This document shows positions 28,257 to 36,588 of a stretch of 61,915 bases of DNA, one piece after another; position 1 is the first letter of the stretch, and every line of letters starts with the position of its first letter. The translations under genes and the position numbers were made by a program. The stretch comes from Actinotignum schaalii (lineage in GTDB: Bacteria; Actinomycetota; Actinomycetes; Actinomycetales; Actinomycetaceae). The notes under the pieces were generated by a model that saw only the letters and a list, made by a program, of their open reading frames with translations, did no database searches and was not told the DNA's origin. The stretch covers positions 1 through 61,915 of the forward strand of contig NZ_JARBHJ010000007.1 in NCBI RefSeq assembly GCF_028864145.1, given 5' to 3'.

Positions 28257-29792
28257 TTAGTCCCCTTCCGGAGTCTCTGCCTGCGGGTCCGTCCATATGC
28301 CGGCCTCCCGTTCGGAACGCAATTCCTGCCGGGCTTCTTCTTTGGCATCCATACGCTCGTAAAAATCGGCGCGCTTTTCACGCCTGGTGGGGCGGGAACG
28401 TTCGGCTTCCACCCGGATATCACGCCCGCGCGGACCGTAAATTTCGGCGACGGCGGCAACGGTCGGTTCCCAATCGAAAACGAAACCGGTCTGCGGCGGG
28501 CCGATAACCACCATATCGCCCGGCACCGCACCCAGACGGGCCAGTTCATCTTCGATACCCAGACGATGGAGGCGCTCACCGAGGTATCCAACCGCCTCAT
28601 CATTGGCGAAGTCGGTTTGCCCCACCCAGCGTTCGGGCTGGCGTCCACGCACATTCCAGAACTCCTGCATACCGTCACGCCGCTTGACGATGGTGAAACG
28701 ATCATCGCGTTCCCGCGCCAGGTGCAGCACCGGGCGCACCGGTTCGGCAACCTCGCGATTCGCTTTTTCTTCGCGCACCACCCGCGCCAAGTAGAAGGAG
28801 AGCTCACGCAGACCTTCGTGGCTGGCGGTGGAGACAGCGAAAACTTCCAAGCCGCGTTCACGCAGTTCCGGGGTCACAAATTCCGCGAGTTCCCGCGCAT
28901 CCGGGACATCGATTTTATTGAGAATCACCACCCGCGGGCGTTCGGTGAGAGGAAGTTGACCCTCGGTGGGCGGGATATTCGCCGCGTACCGAGCCAGTTC
29001 GTGTTCCAGGGTATCCAGGTCCGTGAGCGGGTCCCGCCCCGGTTCCAGTGTGGCGCAATCGATGACGTGGGCGATCACCGCGCAGCGCTCAATATGGCGT
29101 AAAAATTCCAGACCGAGCCCGCGCCCTTCCGAGGCCCCGGGGATGAGACCGGGAACGTCGGCAATGGTGTAGCGCTCCTCGCCGGCGGTCACCACGCCGA
29201 GGTTCGGAACGAGAGTGGTGAATGGATAATCGGCGATTTTCGGGCGGGCGGCAGACATAGCCGCGATAAGGGAGGATTTCCCTGCGGAGGGGAATCCCAC
29301 CAGTGCCACATCAGCCACCGATTTCAATTCGAGAACAACATCGAGTTCCTCGCCAGCTTCCCCGAGTAGGGCGAAGCCGGGTGCCTTGCGGCGCGGGGAA
29401 GCCAGGGCGGCATTTCCGAGCCCACCCACGCCACCGCGTGCTACCTCGAAAGAATCCCCGGGGCTCACAAGATCCGCGAGCACATCACCTTCGCTGTTCT
29501 TCACGACCGTTCCAGCCGGCACCTTGAGCACCAGATCCGCACCGTTCTTGCCGCGCTGGTTATCACCGGCGCCGGGTTGGCCGTTTTCCGCGCTTCGATG
29601 CGGGGTGTGGTGGTAGTCCATGAGAGTGGATTCTTGGGAATTCACTTCAAAAATGATGGAGCCCCCATGGCCGCCACTGGCGCCGTCGGGTCCCCCGAGA
29701 GGCTTGTACTTCTCCCGGCGCACCGAAACGCATCCATTTCCACCGTTGCCGGCGCGCAGGTGCAAGGTCACCTTATCGACGAACGAGGCCAC
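28257..29792 (-). CDS. obgE: GTPase Obg/CgtA
   Basis: Essential GTPase involved in 50S subunit assembly and stress control. The Obg glycine-rich domain spans residues 2-160 ([20 protein letters not shown] start). The G domain has G1 [11 protein letters not shown]3 DVPGLI, G4 NKID and G5 [10 protein letters not shown]-terminal OCT domain (~345-425) precedes a charged ~85-residue tail, giving 511 residues; such tails are usual in actinobacteria. GTG start with GGGGAGG upstream. It follows rplU-rpmA, the classic L21-L27-Obg order. Confidence 0.96.
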   Translation of the reverse strand: MASFVDKVTLHLRAGNGGNGCVSVRREKYKPLGGPDGASGGHGGSIIFEVNSQESTLMDYHHTPHRSAENGQPGAGDNQRGKNGADLVLKVPAGTVVKNSEGDVLADLVSPGDSFEVARGGVGGLGNAALASPRRKAPGFALLGEAGEELDVVLELKSVADVALVGFPSAGKSSLIAAMSAARPKIADYPFTTLVPNLGVVTAGEERYTIADVPGLIPGASEGRGLGLEFLRHIERCAVIAHVIDCATLEPGRDPLTDLDTLEHELARYAANIPPTEGQLPLTERPRVVILNKIDVPDARELAEFVTPELRERGLEVFAVSTASHEGLRELSFYLARVVREEKANREVAEPVRPVLHLARERDDRFTIVKRRDGMQEFWNVRGRQPERWVGQTDFANDEAVGYLGERLHRLGIEDELARLGAVPGDMVVIGPPQTGFVFDWEPTVAAVAEIYGPRGRDIRVEAERSRPTRREKRADFYERMDAKEEARQELRSEREAGIWTDPQAETPEGD

Positions 29793-29830
29793 GTATGCCC
29801 TCCCCTTTTTCTGTAGTGCTGACGCGTCAC

Positions 29831-29851
29831 CGCGGCGGCTTAACCGCCGCG
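29831..29851 (-). terminator. GC-rich hairpin between rpmA and obgE
   Basis: CGCGGCGG (29831-29838) pairs exactly with CCGCCGCG (29844-29851) around a 5-nt loop. It lies in the 180-nt gap between rpmA and obgE. No U-run follows, so it may attenuate or protect mRNA rather than terminate. Confidence 0.45.
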
Positions 29852-29909
29852 AGTAGATGGACGTCTGCGTAGCCGGTACTCGCGCACCGAGCCCGCGTTA
29901 ACGAATGAC

Positions 29910-29935
29910 GGGGTGGAGGTTCAATCCCCCACCCC
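29910..29935 (-). terminator. Second hairpin after rpmA
   Basis: GGGGTGG (29910-29916) pairs with CCACCCC (29929-29935) around a 12-nt loop, ~40 nt after the rpmA stop. With the hairpin at 29831 it suggests partial termination between the ribosomal-protein genes and obgE. Confidence 0.45.
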
Positions 29936-29972
29936 TCATCATAGGTGCGTGCGGCGCTCGGGCCGCTCCGCC

Positions 29973-30227
29973 TTAAGCCTGGGTCACGACGTCGACAACC
30001 TTGCGGTCGCGACGGGTACCGAACTGGACCGTTCCGGCTGCGGTAGCGAACAGGGTATCATCCTTGCCGCGCCCGACGTTATTACCCGGATGGAACTTCG
30101 TGCCACGCTGGCGAACGAGAATTTCACCGGCGGATACTACCTGACCGCCGTACCGCTTCACCCCGAGGCGCTGGGCATTGGAGTCGCGCCCGTTGCGCGA
30201 GGAAGAGGCGCCCTTCTTATGTGCCAT
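29973..30227 (-). CDS. rpmA: 50S ribosomal protein L27
   Basis: Large-subunit protein whose N-terminal tail reaches the peptidyl-transferase centre. The 84 residues match the family closely: [19 protein letters not shown], then [16 protein letters not shown] and [15 protein letters not shown]. It lies 48 nt downstream of rplU in the standard order. Confidence 0.98.
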   Translation of the reverse strand: MAHKKGASSSRNGRDSNAQRLGVKRYGGQVVSAGEILVRQRGTKFHPGNNVGRGKDDTLFATAAGTVQFGTRRDRKVVDVVTQA

Positions 30228-30275
30228 CTGTCTACCTTCTTACTATCTCAAAACTAGCTGCTGACGCGGCAGATC

Positions 30276-30581
30276 CTATTGGATGCCGGTGACCTTGAGG
30301 CGGGTCAGGGGCTGACGATGCCCCTGGCGCTTCCGGTAACCCGTCTTGTTCTTGAACTTGATGATGGAGATCTTCGGTCCCTTTTCATCGCGCACAATTT
30401 CCGCGGTAACCTTCGCCGAAATGCCATCGGCAGCCGTGGTGATCTTATCCCCGTCAACGAGCATGATGGGTTCGAGTTCGACGGTATCGCCGACTTCACC
30501 TTCCATCCTGTCAACAACCACGACGGTTCCGACAGAAACCTTTTCCTGACGGCCCCCGGCCTTGACGATCGCGTACACCAC
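30276..30581 (-). CDS. rplU: 50S ribosomal protein L21
   Basis: Large-subunit 23S-rRNA-binding protein. The 101 residues carry the usual start [17 protein letters not shown] and end with [21 protein letters not shown], where the family has the conserved rKrqGHRq motif. GTG start with AGGAG 6 nt upstream. A promoter and a small leader hairpin lie upstream. First gene of rplU-rpmA-obgE. Confidence 0.98.
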   Translation of the reverse strand: MVYAIVKAGGRQEKVSVGTVVVVDRMEGEVGDTVELEPIMLVDGDKITTAADGISAKVTAEIVRDEKGPKISIIKFKNKTGYRKRQGHRQPLTRLKVTGIQ

Positions 30582-30623
30582 GTTTGCTCCTGTTGATTAC
30601 GGCTACTTTTCGCGCTGGACAGC

Positions 30624-30643
30624 GCACTTAAACGACTGAGTGC
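30624..30643 (-). promoter_or_regulatory. Leader hairpin of rplU mRNA
   Basis: GCACT (30624-30628) and AGTGC (30639-30643) can pair around a 10-nt loop, ~40 nt before the rplU start. It lies within the predicted 5' leader. Ribosomal-protein leaders often carry autoregulatory structures, but this stem is short and unproven. Confidence 0.3.
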
Positions 30644-30660
30644 CTAAGCACCGACCATCT

Positions 30661-30690
30661 ACTTTACTGCGTCGACCCGCTTTCTTACAA
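30661..30690 (-). promoter_or_regulatory. Candidate rplU promoter
   Basis: On the minus strand -35 TTGTAA (30685-30690), an 18-nt spacer and -10 TAAAGT (30661-30666) are seen, ~80 nt upstream of the rplU start and in the gap after rne. Confidence 0.45.
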
Positions 30691-30771
30691 GTGAGACAGC
30701 GCATGAGACCGGCCGTGTCGCTATGGGATGCGCCACGTACCTCCCGGTTGTAGCGCCGTGCCCGCTCCGAA

Positions 30772-33237
30772 CTACCCTTGGGAATTGGCCGGAAAACTCA
30801 GAACCCCCGCCCCGTTTCCGGTGGAAATGGGACCCGACGAGACCACGGCGCGCCGCTTGGTGCCCCCGCGGGTTCCGTTAGCTGCCTCACGCGATCCGGT
30901 ATGGATAGCGGACGACGGCGACACCGTCTTTGCGTGGGAGCTAGCAGAAACGGCCGTGTGCGTCGGGCTCACCACGCCGGAGGAAACCACCATGCCAGTC
31001 TTCCGCGCGGTGCCTGTGCCCGCGGTGCTACTTCCGGCACGTACGGTGCCCGTGGCTACGGCCGCGGCGCGTTCCTGCCCCGCGGTAGTACCCTTCGTAT
31101 CCTTCGTTCCGGTGCCCGAAGTATCCGCGGCCGCCGGTGCGGTTCGCGAGCTACGACGACGCCGGGTAGCCGGCTTTTCCGACTTCTCCTGCTTATCACC
31201 CTTCGCGGCTTTCGCGGATTTCGCGGGCTTGTCCAGTTTTTCAGATTTCTCCGGTTTCGCGGTTTCCGCGGGCTTCTCAACCGTTTCCAGCTTCGGGGCC
31301 TCTGAATCCTGGGGCTTATCTTTATCCTGGCCATCCTTCTGCTGGGAGTCGGCATGGCCCGCAGCGGCGATGGAATTCATCATTTGAACAGCCGCCTCGC
31401 GCTGCGGGGCCGAAGCCTCCCGCCGATTCTTACGCTTGCGGGGCGCGTGGGATTCTTCGTTTTCCTCTACTGGGTGGTCGTGAATGATGTAGCCGCGCCC
31501 TTCGCAGGCTTCACAGACGGTCGAGAAGGCCTCCACGAGCCCCTGCCCCACGCGCTTACGGGTCATCTGCACCAAGCCCAGGGAGGTCACTTCCGCCACC
31601 TGGTGACGGGTACGATCCCGCCCGAGGCACTCGATAAGCCGACGCAACACAAGGTCGCGGTTGGACTCCAGAACCATATCGATAAAGTCAATAACCACGA
31701 TGCCGCCAATATCGCGCAGCCGCAATTGCCGCACGATTTCTTCGGCCGCTTCCAAATTATTACGGGTTACCGTTTCTTCTAGCGAACCGCCCGATCCGGT
31801 GAACTTCCCGGTATTAACATCCACTACCGTCATGGCTTCGGTGCGGTCAATAACAAGAGTGCCCCCCGAGGGCAGCCACACCTTGCGGTCGAAAGCCTTG
31901 GCGAGCTGTTCTTCCACCCGGTAGGCCTCGAAAATATCGCGGGAATCATCCCATCGGCTCACCCGGTCCATGAGTTCGGGAGATAGTTCTTCCACGTACG
32001 TGGAGATCGTCTCCCAGGCATCCTCACCCTGCACGCGCAGGGAATCGAAATCTTCGTTAAAGATATCGCGTACAACTCGCACAGCCAGTTCCGGTTCACT
32101 CTTGAGAACCTGCGGTGCGGTTTTCGCCGCCTTGGCCTTACGCTGAATTTCTTTCCAGCTCTTCGTCAGGCGTTCCACGTCATTCTTGAGCTGCTCCGCG
32201 GTAGCACCTTCGGCGGCGGTGCGCACAATGACGCCGTGATCTTCCGGCACAATTTCTTTGAGAAGCTTCTTGAGACGCGAACGTTCCGAATCGGGAAGCT
32301 TACGCGAAATACCGGTCATATCCCCACCGGGAACAAGTACCAGATGGCGCCCGGCGAGGGTGACCTGGCTGGTCAGCCGCGCACCCTTATGGCCGATAGG
32401 ATCCTTGGTGACCTGCACGAGCACGGTATCTCCGGACTTGAGCGCCTGCTCAATCCGGCGGTTCTTGCCGGTAACCCCGGCGGCCTTCCAATCCACTTCG
32501 CCAGCATAAAGAACCGCGTTGCGTCCCTTACCGATATCAACAAAAGCGGCTTCCATCGAGGGCAGCACATTTTGCACCCGCCCCAGGTACACATTGCCGA
32601 CCATGGAAATCTGGGTGTGCCGCGCCACGTAGTGCTCTACGAGCACATCATCTTCGAGCACCGCGATCTGGTTGAGACCGTCGCGTTCCCGCACAATCAT
32701 GTCGCGTTTAACGGATTCACGCCGCGCCAGGTATTCCACTTCGGTGATGGATCCGCGCCGACGGGCCGATCCCTCGCGATTCTCGCGGCGCCGAGCACGC
32801 TTGGCAGCCAAGCGAGTGGAGCCCTTGGGCGCTGCCACTTCATCGTCGGACGAAAGGCTACGACGGCGCCTCCGGGTGGGCGCTACCGAAGTTTCATCCG
32901 TTTCCGCGTGGTCGCTTTCTTCAGAGGCGGCGTCGTCGTTCTGAGAACCTCGCGGCGCGCGAGCGGAAGAATCATGCTCGCCGCGTTCGCGCCGCCGGGT
33001 GCGCCGGGAGGAACTATCGCCAGAATCGGAATCTGCGCCGCTGGAGGAATCGTCATCAACGAGGTAGGTGACCCGGATAGCATTGGCAGCGTCGGGTTCC
33101 TGGAAGAGCGGAATATCCGTATTAATACGGAAGCGTGGAATTTCCACCGCCTCTTCTTCAGGTACCGGAATGAAAAACGGACTCGCCGCAGCCGCACTCA
33201 CGGTGCCGTGCTCCGACGCGGTGGCTTCTTTCGCCAT
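30772..33237 (-). CDS. rne: Ribonuclease E/G
   Basis: Main endoribonuclease of mRNA decay and rRNA maturation. A ~190-residue disordered, charged N-terminal part (RRRR, Ser/Asp-rich) precedes the S1 domain and the RNase E/G catalytic core. In the core GTLVIDRTEAMTVVDVNTG and GGIVVIDFIDM supply the catalytic Asp residues, and CEACEGRGYI the zinc-link CxxCxG. A Lys/Glu/Ala/Ser-rich C-terminal tail (~170 residues) probably serves as a scaffold. At 821 residues it has the actinobacterial layout, with extensions on both sides. The start MAKEATAS is preferred to an upstream in-frame ATG at 33312. It lies upstream of rplU. Confidence 0.92.
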   Translation of the reverse strand: MAKEATASEHGTVSAAAASPFFIPVPEEEAVEIPRFRINTDIPLFQEPDAANAIRVTYLVDDDSSSGADSDSGDSSSRRTRRRERGEHDSSARAPRGSQNDDAASEESDHAETDETSVAPTRRRRRSLSSDDEVAAPKGSTRLAAKRARRRENREGSARRRGSITEVEYLARRESVKRDMIVRERDGLNQIAVLEDDVLVEHYVARHTQISMVGNVYLGRVQNVLPSMEAAFVDIGKGRNAVLYAGEVDWKAAGVTGKNRRIEQALKSGDTVLVQVTKDPIGHKGARLTSQVTLAGRHLVLVPGGDMTGISRKLPDSERSRLKKLLKEIVPEDHGVIVRTAAEGATAEQLKNDVERLTKSWKEIQRKAKAAKTAPQVLKSEPELAVRVVRDIFNEDFDSLRVQGEDAWETISTYVEELSPELMDRVSRWDDSRDIFEAYRVEEQLAKAFDRKVWLPSGGTLVIDRTEAMTVVDVNTGKFTGSGGSLEETVTRNNLEAAEEIVRQLRLRDIGGIVVIDFIDMVLESNRDLVLRRLIECLGRDRTRHQVAEVTSLGLVQMTRKRVGQGLVEAFSTVCEACEGRGYIIHDHPVEENEESHAPRKRKNRREASAPQREAAVQMMNSIAAAGHADSQQKDGQDKDKPQDSEAPKLETVEKPAETAKPEKSEKLDKPAKSAKAAKGDKQEKSEKPATRRRRSSRTAPAAADTSGTGTKDTKGTTAGQERAAAVATGTVRAGSSTAGTGTARKTGMVVSSGVVSPTHTAVSASSHAKTVSPSSAIHTGSREAANGTRGGTKRRAVVSSGPISTGNGAGVLSFPANSQG

Positions 33238-33521
33238 TCGTCTACACTTCCCGACAGGCGCGCACCCCGTATCCCGTGCGGACCTATCACCATTGCGGCC
33301 GACGCCGCGCAAGCATATTCACGTTCGAGGGCATATCCGGCGCTCATCATCTGCCGGCCAGGTTCTTCACAGCCTCGAACCACCGGGGCGATACGGTAGC
33401 GCCCGGTACACTGATGCCGATTCTACATGAGGAGTACTGGACTGGCGCTGGGAGGTTCCCGAAATCTCCGCAACGCCGGGCACCTGCCGGGGCCTGCAAT
33501 CACCACCACACAGACCTGCCC

Positions 33522-33543
33522 GGGACTTTCGTCCCTATTTTTT
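33522..33543 (+). terminator. Intrinsic-terminator-like hairpin upstream of cydA
   Basis: GGGAC, loop TTTC, GTCCC, then TATTTTTTG, on the plus strand. The stem is only 5 bp but is followed by six consecutive T. No gene ends nearby on this strand, so it is either a 5'-leader attenuator of cydA or a chance structure. Confidence 0.5.
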
Positions 33544-33562
33544 GAGAGGTGTCGCTAACCTG

Positions 33563-33578
33563 TGTGCCAGATGGCACA
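33563..33578. promoter_or_regulatory. CRP/FNR-type operator candidate
   Basis: TGTGCCAGATGGCACA is a 6-bp-arm palindrome with the TGTG-N8-CACA frame that CRP-family regulators recognise. It lies ~170 nt upstream of the cydA start. CRP/GlxR-type control of cyd operons is known in other actinobacteria; its use here is inference. Confidence 0.5.
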
Positions 33579-33734
33579 TGAGCGCCGGGCCGGACAAAAG
33601 TCCCTCGTGTTCGATACCTCTTATTGCCGCGCGGGTGAGTAGGATCGAGGGTGAAAAATTTGATCGCGCTGCTACGGGACCACCGCGGCGATCCACGCGC
33701 GATCACACGTGTTACACATCGGAAAGGTGAAAAG

Positions 33735-35240
33735 GTGGATCCGATCACCCTTGCGCGATGGCAGTTCGGTATTACAACCGTCTACCACTGGCTTCAGGTG
33801 CCCCTGACCATTGGTCTGTCTGTCATCGTGGCGTATATGCAAACTAAGGCCCGCAAAACGGGCGATCCGAAGTGGCAGCGGATCACCGATTTCTTCGGCA
33901 AGATCCTGCTCATCAACTTCGCGCTCGGCGTTGCCACCGGTATCGTGCAGGAATTCCAGTTCGGCTTGAACTGGTCGGAGTACTCGCGTTTCGTCGGTGA
34001 CATCTTCGGTGCCCCGCTCGCTTTCGAGGCCCTCCTGGCGTTCTTCCTGGAGTCCACGTTCCTCGGATTGTGGATCTTCGGCAAGGGCCGCCTCTCCCCC
34101 AAGATGCACAACCTGACCATCTGGCTCTTCTCCATGGGTACCGTGATTTCCGCGGCGTGGATTTTGGCGGCCAACTCCTTCATGCAGGATCCGCACGGCG
34201 CGGTCTTCAACCCGGAAACCGGGCGCGCGGAGCTGGACGGCATGGCAGGCTTCCTTGGCCTCTTCGCCAATACCACCTGGGTACTCACCTTCCTCCACAC
34301 CTTAGGCGCTGCGTTTACGCTGGCCGGCGTACTGGTGGCCGGCTTCGCTTTCTGGTGGATGGCACGCTCTATTCGCCTCTCCGGCAACGAAGTCGAAGCG
34401 CGCGAATACTGGAAACCCACCGCTAAGCTCGGCCTCAAGGTCACCCTGGTCGCCGCGATTATTGCCGCCCTGTCCGGTCACTACATGGGTCAGCACCTCG
34501 GCGTCATCCAGCCCCCCAAGGCCGCGGCCATGATGGGCGTGTGCCAGGGCGAAGAAAACGCCAAGCTTTCCCTTGTTATGTGGGGTAATAGCTGCGAGGA
34601 TGCTACCTCGATCTACGTTCCGATTCCCGGCCTGGAATCCTTCATGATGACCAACCACTGGTCCGGTCCTGATTCGCGCCTGGAATCCATTAGCGAAGCC
34701 AATGAGCGCGTGCGTGACCGCATCCACCAGATGGAGAACGTCAACGCGGAGCTCGTGGAGAAGTTCGATACCGCTTTCGAAAACCAGCAGGTCACTCCGA
34801 ACGTTCTGGCCTCCTACTACTCCTTCCGCGTCATGGTGGGAGTGGGGATGCTGGATCTCCTCATCGCGGTCCTCGGACTGTGGGTGCTGCGCGGGGATCG
34901 CATTATGCGCTCGGAACGCTGGGGCAAGTTCTGGCTGTGGATGATCCCGCTGCAATTCGTGGCGAATTCCGCGGGCTGGATCCTCACCGAAATCGGGCGC
35001 CAGCCGTGGATCGTTTACCCGACTCAAATTGATGGCGTCCTGCTCATGACGGACCTGGGTGTTTCCCATTCCGTCAACGGTGGCAGCGTCGCCTTCTCCC
35101 TGACCATCTTCACGGTGCTCTACTCGGCACTCGGCGTGGTGTGGATCTGGCTTCTGGGCCGCTACCTGCGCGAGGGTATCAATACCCACAAGAAGGTCGT
35201 CGAATACGATGCGAAATCTACCCCGAATTTCGTTTACTAG
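33735..35240 (+). CDS. cydA: Cytochrome bd ubiquinol/menaquinol oxidase subunit I
   Basis: Haem-bearing subunit of the high-affinity terminal oxidase cytochrome bd. It has about nine hydrophobic helices. The N-terminal ARWQFGITTVYHWLQVPLTIG carries the haem-d/b595-side His, and the later GRQPWIVYPTQ block is family-typical. The Q-loop (after the sixth helix) is short, as in actinobacteria. The start is a GTG (33735) with GGAAAGG upstream; an upstream in-frame ATG (33651) would add a polar stretch that is not family-like. 501 residues. First gene of cydA-cydB-cydD-cydC-kinase. Confidence 0.95.
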   Translation: MDPITLARWQFGITTVYHWLQVPLTIGLSVIVAYMQTKARKTGDPKWQRITDFFGKILLINFALGVATGIVQEFQFGLNWSEYSRFVGDIFGAPLAFEALLAFFLESTFLGLWIFGKGRLSPKMHNLTIWLFSMGTVISAAWILAANSFMQDPHGAVFNPETGRAELDGMAGFLGLFANTTWVLTFLHTLGAAFTLAGVLVAGFAFWWMARSIRLSGNEVEAREYWKPTAKLGLKVTLVAAIIAALSGHYMGQHLGVIQPPKAAAMMGVCQGEENAKLSLVMWGNSCEDATSIYVPIPGLESFMMTNHWSGPDSRLESISEANERVRDRIHQMENVNAELVEKFDTAFENQQVTPNVLASYYSFRVMVGVGMLDLLIAVLGLWVLRGDRIMRSERWGKFWLWMIPLQFVANSAGWILTEIGRQPWIVYPTQIDGVLLMTDLGVSHSVNGGSVAFSLTIFTVLYSALGVVWIWLLGRYLREGINTHKKVVEYDAKSTPNFVY

Positions 35241-35249
35241 GAGGACCTC

Positions 35250-36377
35250 ATGGAACAAACATTTTTGATGACTCTGTGGTTCATCCTCGTAGCGGTCCTG
35301 TGGATTGGTTTCCTGGCCCTGGAGGGCTTCGGCTACGGCGTTGGGATGTTCCTCAAGACCTTTGCGCGTAACGAACGCGAACGTCGCGCCATGATCAATT
35401 CGATCGGCCCCCACTGGGACGGCAACGAAGTGTGGCTGCTCACCGCAGGTGGTGCTACTTTCGCGGCGTTCCCGGAATGGTACGCCACCATGTTCTCGGG
35501 CATGTACATCGCCCTCGTCCTCGTGCTCGTCTGCCTTATTATCCGCATCTGCGCCCTCGAATGGCGCAAGATGATCCGCACCGAGCGCTGGCGTAATACC
35601 TGGGACACCCTGCACTGCATCGTGTCGTGGATCGTATCGATCCTCTTCGGGGTGGCTTTCGCCAACCTCGTGGCCGGGATGAAAATCGAGGTGGGCAACT
35701 ACTCCTCCGGTGAGTTCGTGGCCGTGGCACCCGATGCGGTGACGTGGGAAGCCCTCGCGGATAACCACCACTACCTGACCGGCGGGTTCTTCTCGCTGCT
35801 CACGCCTTTCACCGTCCTGGGCGGGTTGGTCACCCTCTCGCTCTTCTTCAGCCACGGCGCGCTGTGGCTCTCGATTAAGACGGCCGGTGAACTCCAGCTG
35901 CGTTCCATTAACTTGGCGAAGCGCACCACCGTGATCTCCACCGCGATTACCGCGGTTTGGGCTCTGTGGGCCTACTTCGTGTACAGCTCGCAAGTCCTGG
36001 CGATTATCCCGCTGGCTATCTGCGCGGTGCTCCTTATCGCCACCGTGGCAGCCACGTGGGCTAACCGGGAGATTCTCGCCTTCGGGCTGCACTTCGCGGC
36101 TATTGCCGCGGCGGTGTCCACCATCTTTGCGATGATGGTTCCCTATGTCATGAAGTCGTCGATCAACGAGGCTTACTCCCTCACGATCGCGCAAGCCTCG
36201 GCCACCGCGCCAACGCAAACCATCATGACCATCGCGGCACTTATTTTCGTTCCGATCGTCCTCGGTTACACGGTGTGGGCATACTCCGTGTTCCGCAAGC
36301 GCATTGACGCCGGGCAAATTCCCGAGGAACCCGTGGGATTGGAACCGAAGAAGATCCGCGAGTTCGAGATTCGTTAA
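35250..36377 (+). CDS. cydB: Cytochrome bd oxidase subunit II
   Basis: Second integral membrane subunit of cytochrome bd. The 375 residues include the conserved N-terminal WFILVAVLWIGFLALEGFGYG with family-typical GFDyG-like variant, and SIGPHWDGNEVWLL. About eight hydrophobic helices follow. It starts 9 nt after cydA, with AGGAGG in the gap. A 211-nt gap with a C-rich tract separates it from cydD. Confidence 0.95.
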   Translation: MEQTFLMTLWFILVAVLWIGFLALEGFGYGVGMFLKTFARNERERRAMINSIGPHWDGNEVWLLTAGGATFAAFPEWYATMFSGMYIALVLVLVCLIIRICALEWRKMIRTERWRNTWDTLHCIVSWIVSILFGVAFANLVAGMKIEVGNYSSGEFVAVAPDAVTWEALADNHHYLTGGFFSLLTPFTVLGGLVTLSLFFSHGALWLSIKTAGELQLRSINLAKRTTVISTAITAVWALWAYFVYSSQVLAIIPLAICAVLLIATVAATWANREILAFGLHFAAIAAAVSTIFAMMVPYVMKSSINEAYSLTIAQASATAPTQTIMTIAALIFVPIVLGYTVWAYSVFRKRIDAGQIPEEPVGLEPKKIREFEIR

Positions 36378-36396
36378 GTAGCACGTGAGATCGGGA

Positions 36397-36440
36397 GGCG
36401 GGGGCCGCCCCCCCCCCGCCCGCGCCCCCCCCCCCTCCCC
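36397..36440. repeat. C-homopolymer tract between cydB and cydD
   Basis: GGCGGGGG (36397-36404) is followed by a run of 10 C (36408-36417), a short GC stretch, a run of 11 C (36425-36435) and TCCCC. The G-run can pair with either C-run as a very strong hairpin after the cydB stop. Run lengths of this size are prone to slippage and to sequencing error. Confidence 0.8.
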
Positions 36441-36588
36441 TCATAAGGCAGCCTCTCATCCGCACTCTCGGATCCTTGGGCCCTGAAATGCCATAACTCC
36501 GCTGTGGAGCGTAGTCCGCAGTAAAACGGGGTGATCCAGCGTCATACTCAGGGCCGGGCTACCATGACAGCAGTGTCCAAGGAGAAGA

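Larger units (their letters stand above)
33238..33734. other. Regulatory region between rne and cydA
   Basis: About 500 nt without a gene. The left part belongs to the rne start region. The right part, from 33520, holds a hairpin with a T-run, a TGTG-N8-CACA palindrome and interleaved repeats (listed separately), all upstream of the plus-strand cydA start. No small ORF resembling a known protein was found. Confidence 0.6.

Noticed and set aside
29880-29945. T-arm-like GGTTCAATCCC near the rpmA end
   Set aside because: The T stem does not pair properly and no acceptor, D or anticodon arm exists; it is better explained as a hairpin.
34302-36317. A ~670-codon open frame opposite cydA-cydB
   Set aside because: Low-complexity His/Glu/Asp composition and no recognisable domain; it mirrors the codon bias of cydAB.
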